Source: Blastomyces gilchristii SLH14081 (Eukaryota > Ascomycota > Eurotiomycetes > Onygenales > Ajellomycetaceae). From it: a stretch of DNA of 64,000 nt. The translations under genes were made by a program, and so were the position numbers. The stretch is from assembly GCF_000003855.2 (NCBI RefSeq), contig NW_003101680.1, positions 5,187,510-5,251,509 on the forward strand, in the 5' to 3' direction. The notes beneath the pieces were generated by a model that was not told the origin of the DNA, did not search any database, and was given only the letters and a program-made list of their open reading frames with translations. How positions within the stretch are numbered: position 1 is the stretch's first letter; each line of letters starts with the position of its first letter. This document shows, piece after piece, positions 1 through 8,167 of this stretch.

Positions 1-481
1 TTCATGTTTAATCTCATTTAATCTGATCTCATACATTTCTTGATATGAATTCTGCTGAGACTAGTCATTAAAAAAACATGCAAAGTGACTATATATCAGA
101 TCTTAAAATGAAATCATGACTTGAAAAAAATGAGAAAGTAGTTTCATTTGATTTCATTTAGTCTCATTCTTGACATAAAGTTACTATTTTTAGATATTTT
201 AAGGTTTTTTTTAGACTATTTTTAATTTTTTAAAAAGTAACACTTTTTAATAACACTTAAATGAGATTTAAAGTCATTTAAAGCAATAAAAATAATTTAA
301 ATTGAGAAGTGGAAATTATGATCTCATTTGAAAAATGTGACAAGAGTAGACAGTAAGTCTCACTGAAACAGTATGAGACTACTATTTAATGTTAAAACCA
401 TGTAATGGAATCAGTCAAATTGGTAATGAGACTATTAAAAAATCTGGTCCTGGTCTCAGACACGGTCACACGGTCAGTCTA
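1..481 (+). mobile_element. hAT-type MITE, copy 1 (5' end outside window)
   Basis: This non-autonomous DNA transposon matches the complete copy at 32255-32760 along its whole visible length. The right terminus ends CGGTCAGTCTA at 481, the same terminus as the two full-length hAT elements at 11373 and 18338. The next 8 bases (482-489, gatgtcat) are the right target duplication; the left one lies outside the window. It is inserted in a LINE 3' end, because 482-541 continues exactly as the LINE 3' end seen at 40209. It has lost most CpC and CpG sites, unlike the copy at 32255. No coding capacity is visible. Confidence 0.85.
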
Positions 482-541
482 GATGTCATAGTCTCTAACT
501 GCATACATCTATAATTGAAGAATAATAATAATAATAATAAT
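482..541 (+). mobile_element. LINE 3' end with (TAA)n tail
   Basis: The last 60 bases of a Tad1-like LINE, nearly identical to 40209-40263 and to the reverse complement of 53622-53690. It ends in ATTGAAGAATAATAATAATA, a simple-repeat tail made during target-primed reverse transcription. The body of this copy lies beyond the left edge of the window, beyond the MITE. Unique sequence begins at about 542. Confidence 0.8.
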
Positions 542-967
542 CAACAAATTAGGCACCAATGCGTTAAGTTTCTGATTACACGAAGGTGTAATACAAGGGT
601 GATTACTTGTTAGCTTGTCCACGTGATATTAAACTCTATTTAGTAACCCTATCTGTCTAAATTGACTTGCTTGGCTTCACCAGGCTACTTTAGATAGACT
701 GTATCGAATACTGAAATGGACATGAAAGTCTTGAGGTAGCTCGCCTCGAATCGTATAGCCCTGCTGCTGGTAGAACCATCGCGGAGAAACATTCCTTGTA
801 ACAGCGGATCAGGAATTTATGAGTCAGGTGACGGAAGCCGCCATACAGGCTTGGCAAGGATCTCTGGAAGAAAGACGGAGCGTGGATATTACTTGAAGCT
901 GTCAGAGCCGCACGAGAAACATGTCCTTCTAAACCGCACCGCCAGCCAAATAGGAGCTTCTGAAGCA
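542..967. other. Intergenic, upstream of the phosphotransferase-like gene
   Basis: GC-balanced unique sequence between the transposon edge and the first gene. The reading frame of the gene is open back to at least 851, but the first ATG in it is at 968, so 542-967 is taken as promoter and 5' leader. No repeat or recognisable motif was seen. Confidence 0.5.
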
Positions 968-2347
968 ATGTCTAGCAATTTCATTAGACCGGACACTTGC
1001 CTGAGCTTTTTTCTCGGCGCCAGCACCGCACTCGTCCTCACTTTACCCGTTATTTACTTTTTCGGAAGGAATCAATCTCCTCCAACGTCATCCCTTACGC
1101 CCCTCTGTTCTACCGAGCTGGATGATGCTGCACGAAAAGGGGGGTGCGACGAAGATGGAGATGCTCTTTCAGGCTTCATTGCACTGAATGAGTCGGCAAC
1201 GACTGAACTACGTACCAAGTTAAACTGGAATCGATCAGCCGATCTCAGTAAATTCTTTATAAGATGGGGTCGGAAGTACCCATCAGACCGTCGCAAACTG
1301 GAGGAGGTATGTGGTAGGAAGAGCCAAAGCTGTACGTAAGGACCTAGGTATTTCATACGTAGGAGGAAACAATGCTAATCTTGCTGTATAGGTCGTGGCA
1401 GCAACACTCCAAATACACGCCAAATTCAAGAGGCTTTCTTAATCCCAGCAGAGATTCCGGTCATTCTTCGGCCCCTTGCGCCTGAAGTCAATACGCTTTT
1501 GCGGAAATATGGTTGTGAGCAGGATTGCTTATCCAGCAGCAACCATGACGATCAACTCGCAGTTCGTTTGGCTCTCTCGCGCGCTTTGCAAAATGGAAAG
1601 GTGCTTTGGGGCCATTTTTCACGGGCCGTCATACAACTTGATGCACGGATTGTTGTCAAGCTTGGGCATAATTTGCTTCTAACGGACGCCGATATTACAG
1701 CCTATATTCAGAGTCTCTCGAAGGATATTCCAGTTCCTCATCCCCTAGGAGCAATTTCTATCGGCAAGACAACCTACATGTTCATGACTTTTATTGAAGG
1801 CTCATCTTTGGATAAGCTCTGGTCTTCCCTCTCTACGGAAGAAAAATTTTCTATCCGAGATCAGTTAGATGTTATCCTAGAGAAACTTAGGATGCTCCCT
1901 CTATCTTCTCATTGCCTTGGTGGTGGTAATCCACCTTACTGCATTGACTGCAGAATGTGGAAGCGGGTAAGTCCACAACAGATTGAGAACGAAGCTCAGT
2001 TCAACGAATTCCTCATCTCAGGTAACCACCCACCTACAATGAGAGCCTATGTTGAGTTTGTGCACTCTATGCTACGCAATGATCACCGAATTGTCATGAC
2101 ACATGGTGACTTGCATCCACGGAATATAATGGTTAGCAAGGAGCGAGATCAATCCGTTCGAGTGACCGGGCTTGTTGACTGGGAGCTAGGCGGAGTTTAC
2201 CCGGAGTATTGGGAGTTTCTAAAGTCTCTTAATACAATGCTACCTGTACGCAGGGGCGATTGGGTCTTCTTTCTTCCACATAAGGGCATGGGGATGTACT
2301 TTGCTGAGTTTGCTATTGATCAATTCGTTGAGAAACTCGTGTCATAG
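968..2347 (+). CDS. Phosphotransferase-like (APH/choline-kinase fold) protein with N-terminal membrane anchor
   Basis: Two exons, 968-1331 and 1392-2347, encode about 439 residues. The 60-base intron has donor GTACGT, a CTAAT branch site and acceptor TAG, and splicing joins the two frames in phase 1. The first in-frame ATG is at 968. Residues about 11-31 are hydrophobic and follow a short polar start, so the protein is probably anchored with the kinase-like domain outside the bilayer. Domain signs: VVKLG with the nucleotide-binding Lys near 211, a hinge-like MTFIEG near 253, the catalytic loop HGDLHPRN at about 359-366 (Asp361, Asn366), and the metal-binding GLVDWE (Asp384). This is the APH family (PF01636 type), which is large in fungi and mostly of unknown substrate. 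All key residues are present, so it may be active. The substrate cannot be read from sequence. A weak donor at 1307 was rejected because it puts a stop in the next exon. Confidence 0.85.
1332..1391 (+). other. Intron of the phosphotransferase-like gene
   Basis: 60 bases from GTACGT to TATAG, with CTAAT about 15 bases before the acceptor. It is the only donor/acceptor pair that joins the membrane-anchor exon in frame to the kinase exon. Confidence 0.8.
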
Positions 2348-2555
2348 ATAGACCTTTTTGTAACTATGCAAAACTTGCTATTGGACTACCTTGGCACTTA
2401 ACCACATCTTTCCAAAGCTGTTGTCGGACCAATTTATCAAACCGTAGATCGAAAACCTTTTCGAAAACCTTATCCAATTAGAATTATAATTTTAGACAGA
2501 AGGAAGCAGGCATTACGCACTCATCACTCATCACCTTCGATCTCAACTTGAAAGA
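2348..2555. other. Short convergent intergenic region
   Basis: 3' ends of two converging genes. AT-richer than the genes, with no repeat or gene seen. Confidence 0.5.
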
Positions 2556-2918
2556 TCATCTCCAGTTTGTGTTTAGCCTCACCATGATATAGTCCGTAAT
2601 GATACTGTCATCGAGTAAAGATTCCAAAACATCGAAGACCCACTGCTGGCAGCCCCAATGGTAGGTTTCATTATCAACTGCCTGGGAATTAACTACCGCA
2701 CGATAGCCTTCGATATCGTTGATATCTGCCACAAAGATATTCTCAACATGACGATCGGTATTTTCTGGGCGGCTGGAGAGTTCTTGGTACCGAAATTGAC
2801 CTGGGTTTCCGACAACTTGAAACACCAAGTGAGAGTCCCCTTCTTCAAGGTACAGAGCCCAATGATATGTTCCTAGGGTCTGCCGGGGTTTATATACAGC
2901 GATGTAAAGAATTGCCAT
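2556..2918 (-). CDS. Small fungal protein with conserved His and Cys-Gln-x-Trp motifs
   Basis: A single-exon ORF of 120 residues with an ATG start. Visible features in order: a beta-like start (ILYIAVYKP), YHWALYLE (His19), FQVVGNPGQF, a middle stretch that may be an insert, then GCQQWVFDVLESL near residue 90-100. The His-early, Cys-late order with Cys at the start of a helix resembles permuted papain-like folds (LRAT, PPPDE), but that is inference. The decayed gene at 7263-7625 has the same order (HHAI, LQVTGN, RCQEW), so the two are probably distant relatives. Short proteins of this kind are common and uncharacterised in ascomycetes. There is no signal peptide or membrane segment. It converges on the phosphotransferase-like gene with a gap of about 200 bases. 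Function unknown. Confidence 0.75.
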   Translation of the reverse strand: MAILYIAVYKPRQTLGTYHWALYLEEGDSHLVFQVVGNPGQFRYQELSSRPENTDRHVENIFVADINDIEGYRAVVNSQAVDNETYHWGCQQWVFDVLESLLDDSIITDYIMVRLNTNWR

Positions 2919-3733
2919 TCTATATAATTCTAGAGTGGAAGTCAGCTTCCTAGTGACTTCTTAGCTACGGCATAGAAAAGATAGGAGGTGACTTACTCTG
3001 TAGAGTATAGAACTCGGAGTGTAATGCAGTCAGGAGAGTTTATTGACAATGTCAGAGTTGAAACATTCACGGTTGATATAGAGAGGGATTTCTCCATGCA
3101 ATAAGGTTCAAATACAATAATACGATGATGATGGTGCAAATTTTGGGAAGTCGTTTGACTCTTCTTTCAGGAGAAAAGGGAAGGTTTTGTTGGGGGAGGG
3201 GCCGGACGGATTTTTTCTCTCGCACAAGGCTGTAGTAAAGGCCTGATACGGAGGGGAAATAGATAACCTTGAATGAGAGCCATTATTCTTTGAGAACGCA
3301 AAATCACTGGTGCAGCAAGAAACTATGATCCGGCATAAACCTCCCATTGACTCTTTCCCCTTCAAGCGATTTTATGAGAGGGTCTTTGTTTGACGGCGTT
3401 GGCGGCACGGTATTTCTGAATAACGAGCAAGAGGATTGGTGAAGAACCAGAACGGATGGAAGAAACGGAAGAAACGGAATAATCGAGCTCTGTTCGAGTT
3501 TTTCCTGCAGCCTTCGTCCCACTAGTCCCCTATTTTCCCTTTTTTCCCTTTGTTCTGTTTTTCCTGTTTTTCCCGCAGCTCCCATAACTTCAGTACCTTC
3601 TGCTGCTGGCTATTAGTCACTAGATTTCAGCAAGGACAGCTTTTTCTTTTTTGATGTAGTTGTAATATGGTTCGACGGGATCTTCCCCTACTGCAAGCTA
3701 CGACAAGATTCTCCCCCTCGACTGTCTTCAGTT

Positions 3734-3816
3734 CAGGGTTCAGGGACAACAACATAACATCTAGGTTTTTTTTCCTGAGATGTTTACCAATCAGACCCAA
3801 GCGGACTGATAGCATC
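3734..3816 (+). repeat. Direct repeat, copy 1
   Basis: Begins CAGGGTTCAGGGACAACAA and ends CTGATAGCATC, as does 4013-4125. Between these the two share the order ...CATCTAG.TTT...TTTCCTGAG.TGTT..CCAATC.GACC. The second copy carries about 30 extra bases. There is no coding potential in common. It could be an old duplication or two copies of a short decayed element. Confidence 0.7.
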
Positions 3817-4012
3817 CCCTGCACCATGGTCTCGCGGCAATATCATCCTTCGTCCTTTGGCGCCTCATCAATAAGCGAATTTGTAGCATCGAGCGGCAGA
3901 TCGCCAGCCACCTTTCATTGACTACCACTTTGACAAGGGGTGAGCTATAATGATACTGCAAGCCACAATTTTGCCCTTCAACAACTCTCTCTAATCGATT
4001 GTTCCAGCTGCA

Positions 4013-4125
4013 CAGGGTTCAGGGACAACAAACTTGCCATCTAGATTTCATTTTCCTGAGCTGTTGGCCAATCGGACCGCCAAACAGAAGCGATAATTTT
4101 CCATCCATCATGGGCTGATAGCATC
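4013..4125 (+). repeat. Direct repeat, copy 2
   Basis: Partner of 3734-3816, 279 bases downstream. It has a 30-base insertion after GGACCGCCAAA. Differences are spread along the copy and are not limited to C-to-T changes, so the duplication is old. Confidence 0.7.
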
Positions 4126-4585
4126 TCTGATATCAGGGCAACCTCTGGTACGGCGAGATGTGCCGCGGACAGTTCGACACGGCTAGTTCTCAGATTGACA
4201 AAAGTCCGACGAGATCGAGACCGAGTCCTATAGCACAACCTGGATAGTTGGGTGATTCGCTATGCAAAGCAGAAGACGGCAAGCTTTCGCCAGCGGGTTG
4301 TCATATCACATTGACTAGGTCAAGACCATGTATCCTGCGGCACAGTTTTATACACCCTAACTTTGGGAGAGCGACGGCAAGCTCCTCCCGTATCCACGTG
4401 GCCCAAGCTGAAGGGGGAGACGACAAAAGAATAGGTGCCAGGAGTGTCGACAGAATGGTGTATAAGGAGGCACAGTTTCCCCTGAAATCCTGAGGCAATG
4501 AACAGACATTCAAGACACTCACGGACCTCACCAAGCCAGTTACCCAGACCCAGTTTCCAAGACTTCTTTATCATCAACTACCACC

Positions 4586-5209
4586 ATGCCTCAAGCAATG
4601 AAGCTCAATGACAAGGCCCCTGCCAATACTCCGCCGGCCCAAACGCCTCCATGCAGCCCCATCGATGAAAGTCCCCAGCAGAGTGTGACAACAGGATATG
4701 GGTATCAGCATTCTGATGAGAAAGAACTTGTAGAAGCTCTTCGCGAAGCCAGGGCGGATTCCACCACCTTCAAATCCAATCACTCGGAAGACACTGCAGG
4801 TGGGTGTGCCAGCCCTAAGCAAGATGGTAAAAAGATTGTTCAGGAACAAGGTAATTGATATCTCAACTGGAAACTGGGAGCATATGCTGACATGTGTTCA
4901 GAGACTGTGTTGAATAATGCTTCTAAGCTGAAGCCGCAAGAGCGGGAGATATCCTTCTCACACAACCCCAAATCAGAATCGCCCCGTGCTTATGGATAAT
5001 ATATGTCAGACATACCACCCACTTGGATGGAATGTGATCCCATATTTATGGATAACGAGAACGTTGGTTTCGATCCTGCGATGAAAGAATGTTCCGAGAT
5101 GAGAACACCTAAAGCTAGCAAAGAAAACATGGAGCAGTCAGGCACGCCGGTTGAAGTCATGAAAAGAATCAAATCAATAGGATCCCGAGCCCCTCCTGAA
5201 ATATATTGA
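4586..5209 (+). CDS. Unrecognised spliced gene, with in-frame TAA between two coding blocks
   Basis: Exon 1 (4586-4850) starts with ATG in a good context (CCACCATGCC) and encodes a Pro/Ala/Ser-rich N terminus followed by an acidic, helix-like stretch (DEKELVEALREAR). A donor GTAATT at 4851 and acceptor TTCAG at 4899-4901 give a 51-base intron in phase 1. The next block continues in frame to TAA at 4997-4999, for 120 residues. The same frame stays open after that stop (MSDIPPTWMECDPIF to a stop at 5207-5209) and has the same Pro/Glu/Met/Lys-rich character. Either a nonsense change has cut the gene, or the donor at 4851 is joined to the CAG at 5007-5009 (in frame, 154 residues, skipping the middle block). 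RNA evidence would decide. I recognise no domain; it is probably a disordered or regulatory protein. It lies between the small His/Cys gene and the broken BTB gene. Confidence 0.5.
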
Positions 5210-5814
5210 TGTCTGCCGTTTCTTTTTGGAATGATAGGGAACAATTTCCGTGTCACATGCACTTTTTCGCAGCCGGCAGCAAGAAAACGTTGTTCAGCGT
5301 CGCTGCTGGTCTTTTATTTTTATTTTATTTTGAAAAATTTGCATGTCGTGGTTCTCCCCAAGCCAGAGCGCCTATAGCCAAAATTGTCAAAGCAAAAAGG
5401 TGAACGTCGCAGCAGCAAATTTTATATCTGGCCCTGAAGAAAGGGGTAAATTTCTTGACTTCTACATTTCTTAATCGTCTTTATCTTGATTAAGGTTGCA
5501 GTCGCACTTACCTGGATTTTTGGATTTCTGCCTTTCTAAAGTTCACTGTACACACACACACCGGGCCTCAGCCCCTTCAAAGTGCATAATAAACATAAGA
5601 AAGGGTAAACGGTATAAAAATACCAACCACGCGCCAATGTATAGAAAAACTGAAACATCTGCAGACACCTTCAAATGAAATCTAGTTCTTCATCATCTTT
5701 TGACACCCTAGTAACATTCGAGACCGGAAAGGTCCCATCTCGGTTTGGGATTGGAAGGCCCTTCTTCTGGAGAATCTTGCGTCTTTTCAGCCTCTTTTTT
5801 GGGGAATGCTTTTT
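5210..5814. other. Convergent intergenic region
   Basis: Between the 3' ends of the unrecognised gene and the BTB gene. It contains a short (AC)n run near 5552 and a T-rich stretch near 5310-5335. The ORFs here (for example 5206-5403) look fortuitous. No repeat of the transposon families was seen. Confidence 0.4.
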
Positions 5815-6879
5815 CTAATTAGCATAGAGACTGACATCCGGATGTTCTTCTAAGGGAGGTTCTTCAGCAGGATGTTGGTCGGTGGCATACGTTTCAGCTG
5901 GAGGCTCTCCGATGGGACACTCTTCAACGAGAGGCTCTTCGACGGGATATGCTTCAGTGAGAGGCTCTTCTTGGGGAGGGTCTTCAGCGAGAGGATCTTC
6001 GACGGGACAGTCTTCAAACGAAGGCTCTTCTGGGGCGGGTTCTTCCTCAGCAGGTTCTTTGACGGGATATGCTTCAGCGGGAGGTTCTTCAATAGCACAC
6101 TCTTCAATGAGATATGCTTCAGCGGCAGTATCTTCGACGAGATATGCTTCAGTGACATGTTCTTCAGCAGGAGACATTTTATCCAGATATCTGTCAGCAG
6201 GAAGATCCTCAGCTCCAGCTTCAACACGGCTCTTCTGACTGTCAAGGGTACTTCGCATAAACAACAACCAGGCACAGTAAATATTGACAATCATTCTCAT
6301 CACAGCCTTGTGAAAAACTTGATCCTCTCCAAGTTCACAGTGAAACTTGTCACGCTTGAAAGTTGTTTCATCAGACACAAACACTTTCTCAAGTTTTGTT
6401 TTGATATAGCTGAGAAGCCAAACTTTGTGATCAGAGTGCTTTGAAAACATCTTTCTCACCGCCTGTAGTATATTGAAAATAGAAATTGATTTCTCAAAAT
6501 GTTCAATATACTTCTTAGCAAGTGTCTCAAGTTCAGATAGATTGTATGTTCTGACTACATGATAAACTAGGGCACTCCTTCTGAATTCTCTCGCGGTGTA
6601 GGAAATATCTGGATTGAGTGCTGAGCCTAGTGTCTCATAGGTGCCTGTATATAAAAAATGCACCAAGGTGTGACCAATATCCTCATCAACATCAGGGAGT
6701 GTGATGTATGGATTCCAAGTCAAATTTCTGTTCCACTGCAGGTACTTTCAGAGATAACATCCTGGAATAACATATTTTTTGCATCCTATTGTGATGATGA
6801 TGACTGGGGATTCATATGGTCTATAAACAGCAAATTAAGTCAGTAAGTCATTAAACCTGATAATGTTGAGAGAGCTCAT
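5815..6879 (-). pseudogene. BTB/POZ-domain protein with Glu/Pro repeat tail, interrupted by one in-frame TGA
   Basis: Read on the minus strand, one frame runs from about 6820 to the TAG at 5815. It starts SPVIIITIGCKKYVIPGCYL, reaches TGA at 6750-6748, and continues in the same frame as WNPYITLPDVDEDIGHTL, VHFLYTGTYETL and a BACK-like helical part (SALVYHVVRTYNLSELETLAKKYIEHF). This is the fungal BTB arrangement, so the TGA interrupts the domain itself; CGA to TGA is the simplest origin. A possible first exon (ATG at 6879, MSSLNIIR) joins through an unusually short 36-base intron (6821-6856), so the 5' end is uncertain. The last 100 or so residues are an acidic repeat of EEPPAEAYPVEEP-like units made of 15-base repeats (about 5830-6180). 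BTB domains mediate dimerisation and, with Cullin-3, substrate recruitment. A 36-base intron that removes the TGA is formally possible, but it would delete the core VIPGCYL segment. One bad base could also explain the stop. Confidence 0.65.
5830..6180 (-). repeat. Degenerate 15-base coding repeat (EEPxAE units) in the BTB gene
   Basis: At least 15 units of about 15 bases (plus-strand core GGCTCTTCxxxGGG/A) encode Glu-Glu-Pro-x-x repeats with occasional AYPV and ECPI variants. It explains the long open frames in the other phases here, which have Gly/Ser or Arg/Leu patterns of the same period and are not separate genes. Confidence 0.75.
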
Positions 6880-7262
6880 GATGATAGTGATTGATTGTAT
6901 TCAATCATCAGACATTCCTGGTCAGACATCAGTTGTTTGGCCTTGTCATTCATTTTGCTGTGATGAAATTTCTTTTTCACCATTCTCAAGATATCTCTAG
7001 TTGTGATGATCGAGATGTTGCAAAGTGATGGTAGAGCATTAAAAGCACAAGAAAATGAACAGAAGACATATATCATTGATCTATCTCCCCTTGAGTCCCC
7101 CAAAAAAGTGGAAATTCAAGTATGAGTTGTTCGGCTTGCGCACATATCATGCCAGCGCACCAAGGTATGCAAGACTTGTCACAGGCGTATATCGGACAGG
7201 TCAATTTTTTAATTGCACATCAGAAGTGCCGGATAACCCCTCCATGCTGGGCGTACTTTTTC
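6880..7262. other. Intergenic between two broken genes
   Basis: AT-richer than the flanking genes. A minus-strand ORF (6876-7103) and two plus-strand ORFs overlap without recognisable homology. It may hold the divergent promoters of the BTB gene and the His/Cys pseudogene. Confidence 0.4.
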
Positions 7263-7625
7263 TTCGCTTATTACCGGGTTGCCTACGCTGGTTTGCCACG
7301 TGACCACCACGCTATTGGTAACAAATGACGATCAATCTGGCCATCTCCTCCAAGTAACGGGCAATATTCAAAATGGAATGACTTTCGAAGACAAACCCGG
7401 CAAGAAGCCAGAGAAGTCTGCTAGTTTTCAAAGCAATGTTTTTGTTGAAAAGGCGTCGGCAGCAAATTTCTCTCATTTTAAGGCGATCTGTGAGGCATCC
7501 CTGCACCAAAAAAGCAGTTCGAGGGTCCTCGGCGGCTCTATCCGGAGGAGCCGATCAAGCGCTGCCAGGAATGGACGACAGAAGCCCTTGAGGCCTTAGT
7601 TAATGAGCACGTCATCGAGAGTTAA
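7263..7625 (+). pseudogene. Decayed member of the small His / Cys-Gln-x-Trp family, two frameshifts
   Basis: Three consecutive frames together spell one protein. Frame 1 gives YYRVAYAGLPRDHHAI (to about 7310). Frame 2 gives LVTNDDQSGHLLQVTGNIQ, GMTFEDKP..KPEKSASF and FSHFKAIC (to about 7497). Frame 3 gives PKKQFEGPRRLYPEEPIKRC, QEWTTEALEAL and a stop at 7623-7625. The order His-His-Ala-Ile, VTGN, RCQEW parallels HWALYL, VVGN, GCQQW of the intact gene at 2556-2918, so this is probably a distant relative of it. The first break looks like a small indel near 7308-7318. The second can be one missing base in the C run at 7499-7501. There is no clear start codon; the N terminus may be lost. Sequencing error in homopolymers is possible, but two breaks favour a real pseudogene. 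It lies about 260 bases from the transposon block. Confidence 0.65.
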
Positions 7626-7883
7626 TGATATTGGTTGTTCAGGTGCCATGAGAAATAGATAGGAGTGGCTGGTTGAAAAGGTAGTGGATCCTGGGATCCG
7701 CGCGCGAGACAACAAGACAGACGGAGACAAAAGAACATTCCGGAGATAGAGAATTATAATCTAGAAAAAACCCTCCACTATTTGAGAAGAGTTAAAATCG
7801 ACTTCAATGTAAGGCCTAGGGCTTAGGGCATGCTTACGTACACATCATGTGACCCACAGAAGCTGCAGCATCTTATACTCATT
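7626..7883. other. Unique sequence up to the transposon block
   Basis: GC-balanced, becoming AT-richer after about 7750. No gene or repeat seen. It ends at the 5-base target duplication 7884-7888 (ccctg). Confidence 0.5.
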
Positions 7884-7888
7884 CCCTG

Positions 7889-8167
7889 TGTAAGTACTAA
7901 GGGGCCTACGCCGAATAGATTGGTATAATATTTATAGGTCTTATATAACAAAGTGAAAAATGTTAGAGAAGAAAAGAAAGAGAAAGTATGAGAATCAGTA
8001 ATTGAAGTGAATATTTATACACATACATAGTGAAGCTTCAGAGCAGAAGAATAGAAATTTTATGAGTTTTTCAGCTGAGAATTAATAACTGAGAATCAGA
8101 GCTTTCAGTGAAATCTGTGAAGTGTAATAAAATAGTCTATATAATTGATCAGATACAGCCTGTCATA
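7889..8167 (-). repeat. 3' LTR of Gypsy A
   Basis: 279 bases. It lacks about 40 bases present in the LTRs of element B (a segment spanning the duplicated CATAGTGAA...TTCAGAG part) and has an 8-base insertion (TACTAAGG) near its left end. It ends TGTCATA, a mutated CA. Confidence 0.85.

Larger units (their letters stand above)
2919..4585. other. 1.7-kb intergenic region without a supportable gene
   Basis: Open frames of 65-95 codons occur on both strands but overlap each other, match no family I recognise and lack convincing introns. A C/T-rich run lies at about 3520-3585. The clearest structure is an imperfect direct repeat (3734-3816 and 4013-4125). The last 300 bases are presumably the promoter of the gene at 4586. 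Confidence 0.5.

Noticed and set aside
1307..1391. Alternative intron of the phosphotransferase-like gene with donor GTATGT at 1307
   Set aside because: It joins in the wrong phase and meets a stop codon within 17 codons; donor GTACGT at 1332 keeps the frame.
3108..3585. Two overlapping minus-strand ORFs as genes
   Set aside because: Different frames, no domain, no introns or start context, and low-complexity C/T-rich sequence underneath.
5872..6444. Long plus-strand open frames with Gly/Ser or Arg/Leu repeats opposite the BTB gene
   Set aside because: They mirror the 15-base coding repeat of the minus-strand BTB gene and have no independent domain.
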